A stretch of DNA of 64,000 nt, taken from the NCBI GenBank assembly GCA_024516035.1, contig CM044959.1:13099902-13163901 (forward strand). Reading direction: 5' to 3'. Below are positions 60,901 to 64,000 of the stretch, piece by piece (position 1 is the stretch's first letter; each line of letters starts with the position of its first letter). Source of the DNA: Bactericera cockerelli. Taxonomy: Eukaryota > Arthropoda > Insecta > Hemiptera > Triozidae. The notes under the pieces were generated by a model. That model was given only the letters and a program-made list of their open reading frames with translations, was not told where the DNA came from and ran no database searches. Position numbers and translations under genes: made by a program.

Positions 60901-63897
60901 TGTTTGGATCTCTCCTAGAACGCATAACTCCTGGAATAAGAGAAGAGTTATCACATTTGTCACATATTAATCAGATTTTTGATATGAAAATTATTCAAAC
61001 TCGCTATTTCAAAGGCGGTGATAATGCCGTAGACATTATCTTTACTATTTTTTGCTGAAATTCGGACTCAAACCACCGACCTCCAGGTTACAAGTCCCCC
61101 GCCTTACCGATAAAACTACTGAGAAATTAGAAAATTATTATTGAACGCCATACGTGTGATTTGAACCTCCGAGCGAAACTGTAGAAAATTTCCAAAATAA
61201 TAATTTTCCATGCTTTCTTTTGGAAACCCACATTTTGTGAAAGGGGAAAACATATAAAGAATATTTATGTATGAATACCAACTACATAAAAAAAATTCAA
61301 CAATAAAATACGGGCATTCCCGCACCATCTTCATAAGGAAGGGCCATCACTGTCTTTCTTGAGACTCTGAGCCTAAGCCATGTTGCTCTAATTATCGAAT
61401 AAGGAGATGGCGTCCAGTGAGGTTAGAATTTGGTATATGACATTCATATCCTCTCATTGTTCGTTATTACCGGGCTCACCTAGGCTGGGCGAGGTTAATG
61501 TGGGTAGCTGGTTCGTAAGTTTTTCGCAAATACAGGGTGTCCCACCAAAGTTCGACACCTCAAATTACTCGGCCCCTGATTGAGTTTTTTTTTAAATAAA
61601 AATGCAAGGGCACATGACCTAATTATGAGTTTTCAGTCATGAATTTTTTTTTATATACAGATTGGTTTAACAGTCAGATAAAGAGGTGTCATCTTTTGAT
61701 TTTTAAATGGGTCGACCTAAATTTTATTTGATAATTTAACTTCTAAAATTCTAAATGGTTTCTGAGTAATTTTTAATACGGAAATTTCACATACAGGGTG
61801 GTTTTTTTCGGATCAACGGATCGCTATCTAAATTACCAGATAAGCGGATGAACCACTTGACTACTAATGCAGGGTAAAAGACTTTCCGGATACGGAGGCC
61901 ATGTCAAAGTGTCAGTGTTCATTCTCACCTGATCCAGCTGTTTGCCCAGCTCCGCCTCGAAGTCCGTATTCTCTTCCTCCACCCGAAACACGGCGGACTT
62001 GTACGAAACGTTGCTCGAGTTGACGACGCGTACTGTGTTCTCCAGAGCGATGATTTCCTTCTCCGCTTTCAGAATGTCCGACTCCAGCTGATTGCCTGAG
62101 ATGAAAGTAGATATAAATATGTAGTTCAAGCGAAATACAGTAAGGTTTTTTCCAAGCTCAATAAGGAGATGAGTGGAGAAAAACTGATTTTCTTTAAAAA
62201 TAAAAGGCAAAAATGTTTGCGAAATAATATAATAATAATTTTTTCTAGGGAAGTAAATTAAAAAAAAGTGGATAAATGGGATAAAACAGCACATACTCGT
62301 AATACACCTACTCAGCCTCACATAACCTTCTAGAGAGCTTTGAAAAAAAACCTTACTGTATTTCGCCTGAACTACATATTTATATCTACTGATGAAACTA
62401 TCGGAAAAGGTTACCGAACTAAATAAATTTACCATACCAGGAGACTCGAAGCACCGACATCCAGGTTGCGAGTCCGCTGCCTTATCGATCGAGCTACCGA
62501 GGTGGATTATAGAGGAGTCTGCTACTACTGTTAATTATAAGTTAGTTATCATATTTGTGTTAATCACTTTCGTGATATCACAACTACTCTAACTCGTTTT
62601 ACTATGAACGGACTTGAACCACCGACCTACAGGTTTTCTTTAGAAACGTAAACATAGATAAAGTTTTATTAACAGTAGTACACATCTTCCATAGTAACCT
62701 ACAGGTTACAAGTCCGCCGTCCTATCGATCAAGCTACTGAGGTTGGTGGTATGTACTGTTACTTATAGTAGGCACTTCAATATTAGATGATTTCTAATAT
62801 TGAGATGGAAGTTTAATGGGCAAGAATTAGCTCAGTGGTGAAGCACTTGCTTGACATGCGGAAGGTCCCGGGTTCGATCCCCCTTGCCGACAAAAATATG
62901 TATTCTCTATTTGGTTACAATTGTTTGGAAAGGATACCTTATTTATTTTATTTATTTATTTACACTTTATTAGATAATAGGACATCTTAATATATAAATG
63001 TCAAAGACACTCACTGACCACTGACCACTGACTGATCATCGCTCTATAGCCCAAACCGTAAGTCCTAGGAAGCTGAAATTTGGTAGGTAGCTTTGTCTTA
63101 TAGTCTAGATGTGCAATAAGACGGGATTTTTCGAAACTCCCACTACAACACCTGCCATTGGCGAAAAAGGATTTTTTGCTTTCACGGCCATGCCTCGGCC
63201 CGCAAAGCGGGCGACAGCCCGCTAGTATACAATACAAATAATTACAAACGAAAATAGAAAATACAATATAACAAAACAAAAAAATAATAATAAATAAAGA
63301 AAGAAAAAAAAATATATACATAATATATGTCCTAACTAAAGGACATATATTATGTATATATTTATATACATAATATATGTATATATTTATTTCGTGTTGA
63401 CCCAGCACCTAAATGGGAAGTATTGTGTCACTTCTCGCCCATCAGAGGGGAGGCATACAACGGGATGGGCAGGCTACATCACAGACCACAAGCGTCTATA
63501 GTAGCTCCTGTTTCATGGCTACGAATTATAAAAAGGCTGTGAAACACTCATTTAAAAAAAAAAGTAGAGAATGTAAAATTGCGAAGCAAAAAGTTGCGTT
63601 CAATGTTAAACCAACCTTACCTTGCTCTAGCAACACATGCTTGTCTTGAATGTTTTGAATGGTGAACGACACACACGTGTACACCTGGCCCTCTATATTG
63701 TACACGATCACGTCGTAGCGGTTCTTCAACTGCTCGATCCTCACAGTCAGATGGTCGAGGCTTCGTTTCAGGTTAGAGCGGATTTCCTGGAGCGTTCGCT
63801 TGCGGGCGAGAAGTATGGATTTGGTCGAGTCGATGTCTGCTTTGCGGGCTTGGATTGAGCTTTCCATTTCGATGCGAGCTTTCTCCAATGAGTAAAC
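57738..63897 (-). CDS. CCDC39: CCDC39, C-terminal half in five exons
   Basis: Exons 63897-63621, 62095-61929, 60930-60780, 60592-60400 and 57934-57738 join in phase to about 329 residues. CCDC39 pairs with CCDC40 as the 96-nm ruler that sets inner-dynein-arm and nexin-link spacing on doublet microtubules. In insects that means sperm tails and probably chordotonal cilia. Diagnostic wording: KAEKEIIALENTVRVVNSSN, LSNDIKTLEDNLAWLIDSED, QIKQLKRTLDLI, and a Ser/Arg tail HSPATSVLSARSHTPD. Heptad-rich coiled coil throughout except the tail. The 5' exons are right of the window; the final short exon is unassigned. Confidence 0.9.
57935..59299 (-). repeat. Intron with SINE-B copies and a doubtful ORF
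   Basis: Reversed SINE-B at 58243-58432 and 59056-59228. A minus frame around 58567-58690 (FEKIVKNKKIEAFSPRLSEF) ends at GGAGG|GTAATA, but the neighbouring exons already join in phase without it. Confidence 0.5.
59300..59650 (+). repeat. SINE-H, full-length copy
   Basis: tRNA-like head (GCCTCCGTGGCGTAACGGTT, GAGTTCGATCCCCGG), then the body it shares with the 5S-SINE (CCTACCCAGGCTGGGTGAGG, TTAATGTGGGTAGCTGG, GCGAATGGAGGATAAAAACC), then GGAAGGGCATCTAGCCGTAA and CTTAAGCGGGATAAGACAGA with an A-rich end. Confidence 0.75.
59648..60399 (-). repeat. SINE-E and SINE-D copies, reversed
   Basis: SINE-E at 59648-59775; SINE-D piece at 59790-59880; 5S head piece at 59880-59920; SINE-D nearly complete at 59995-60290; SINE-E head pieces, partly duplicated, at 60305-60380. 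Confidence 0.65.
60400..60592 (-). CDS. CCDC39: CCDC39 coiled-coil exon
   Basis: GVELNQQTTKLIRAEKQIKQ LKRTLDLIG then EKDLVTKELIESNESALQQL AELSV. Heptad pattern continuous. Acceptor TTTCCAG|GC; donor GTGAG|GTATGT, Arg codon split AG|G to the next exon. Confidence 0.88.
60593..60779. other. Short intron
   Basis: No repeat recognised. Confidence 0.5.
60780..60930 (-). CDS. CCDC39: CCDC39 coiled-coil exon
   Basis: ELCVLGEIQTEVGELSNDIK TLEDNLAWLIDSEDELTKQW NQKDSKVQQL. Acceptor TTCCAG, donor CTGG|GTAAGT; the last G completes GGC with the next exon. Confidence 0.88.
60931..61928. repeat. Intron with SINE pieces and a TACAGGGTG fragment
   Basis: Partial LINE hairpin at 61010-61046, reversed SINE-C head at 61050-61125, 5S-SINE body at 61385-61540. 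At 61530-61805 are three modules in the same order as the 16.7-kb foldback arm (TACAGGGTGTCCCACCAAAG, then ATACAGATTGGTTTAACAGT, then TACAGGGTGGTTTTTTTCG). SINE-E head piece near 61810-61865. Confidence 0.6.
61929..62095 (-). CDS. CCDC39: CCDC39 coiled-coil exon
   Basis: GNQLESDILKAEKEIIALEN TVRVVNSSNVSYKSAVFRVE EENTDFEAELGKQLDQ. The KAEKEI-ALENT-V-NS-N-YK wording is the best single match to CCDC39. Acceptor ATCTCAG|GC, donor CAG|GTGAGA. Confidence 0.92.
62104..62395. mobile_element. MITE with ~50-bp inverted ends, next to a CCDC39 acceptor
   Basis: AGATATAAATATGTAGTTCA and CGAAATACAGTAAGGTTTTT at 62107-62155 return inverted at 62340-62392. The left end lies about 10 bp from the acceptor of exon 62095-61929. 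No ORF. Confidence 0.72.
62441..62760 (-). repeat. Three reversed SINE-C copies
   Basis: Heads or tails at 62441-62508, 62515-62640 and 62700-62755, all showing AAGTCCGCCGCCTTATCGAT or close variants, or the tail TTTGTGTTAATCAC. Confidence 0.65.
62823..63555 (+). repeat. SINE-D copy interrupted by a 450-bp composite insertion
   Basis: Head to GGATACCTT at 62823-62940; resumes with CGTGTTGACCCAGCACCTAA at 63393 and runs to the A-rich end. The insert is a LINE 3' end (TTTATT tail, CACTTTATTAGATAATAGGA, hairpin remnant CCTAACTAAAGG at 63331) that itself holds Helitron D. Confidence 0.75.
62985..63225 (+). mobile_element. Short Helitron D with a paralogous empty site
   Basis: A|TCTTAATATATAAATG to hairpin CCCGCAAAGCGGG and CTAG|T. 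The related LINE tail at 410-450 reads ATAGGACATATTATATACAA with no insertion, so the exact A|T target is visible. 241 bp. Confidence 0.82.
63621..63897 (-). CDS. CCDC39: CCDC39 coiled-coil exon
   Basis: VYSLEKARIEMESSIQARKA DIDSTKSILLARKRTLQEIR then HLTVRIEQLKNRYDVIVYNI EGQ and FTIQNIQDKHVLLEQ. Matches the CCDC39 segment L-K-x-R-Y-x-I-V before the KAEKE block. Acceptor TTACAG|GTT, donor CAAG|GTAAGG. The upstream exon is beyond 63900 and may lie partly in the final 80 bases, where no boundary is clear. Confidence 0.88.
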
Positions 63898-64000
63898 CTG
63901 TAAATAATTCAGCGTTTATGGAAAGTTGAATACACCAGTTTTATTTTTTCGTATGGATTTTTATATTCGCCAGGAGATCAATTGGGACAGTTTGGCGTCC
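63898..64000. other. Window end, intron
   Basis: Too short to assign. A minus-strand frame at the very edge is open but no donor site is visible. Confidence 0.3.

Overview
This is a 64-kb piece of a repeat-rich animal genome. Introns have GT/AG ends, and the coding exons are GC-rich inside AT-rich DNA. Features that suggest an arthropod, most likely an insect, are the large set of tRNA-derived and 5S-rRNA-derived SINEs, short Helitrons, TTAA- and TA-flanked MITEs, and a divergent non-inhibitory serpin. I cannot name the order with confidence; a hemipteran-like repeat style is only an impression.

Three protein-coding genes can be read exon by exon. (1) 1220-4128 (+): the 3' part of POLR3B, the second-largest subunit of RNA polymerase III, carrying two compensating frameshifts and followed by a 116-bp tandem array that repeatedly duplicates its stop codon. 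(2) 6119-48986 (-): a complete secreted serpin gene with ten coding exons, all in phase, 1403 predicted residues. Two large low-complexity blocks are inserted in the serpin fold (a Ser/Thr-rich mucin-like block of roughly 650 residues and a Gly/Tyr/Asn/Gln/Ser repeat block of roughly 190), and the reactive-centre loop is short and lacks an inhibitory hinge. It is the most unusual object in the window. (3) 57738-63897 (-): five exons from the C-terminal half of CCDC39, the axonemal 96-nm ruler protein; its start lies beyond the right edge and its last exon was not found. POLR3B and the serpin converge on a two-way poly(A) signal near 5351. Between the serpin and CCDC39, at 54367-54663, there is a possible divergent promoter with a perfect RFX X-box and a candidate first exon on each strand.

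Everything else is intron or intergenic DNA filled with repeats. About nine SINE families recur (called SINE-A to SINE-H and 5S-SINE here), together with LINE 3' ends sharing a conserved hairpin, one 5'-truncated LINE with its RT domain (28186-30203), four short Helitrons with A|TC...CTAG|T borders, a Ginger/KRBA2-like element reduced to its zinc-binding region (38065-39103), several TIR elements and MITEs nested up to four deep, a 1.6-kb foldback of TACAGGGTG modules (16665-18284), and a 5.6-kb satellite of 797-bp units ending in an inversion (19020-24640). The foldback and the satellite both sit inside the 17.6-kb intron 7 of the serpin gene. Many insertions abut splice sites without breaking them.
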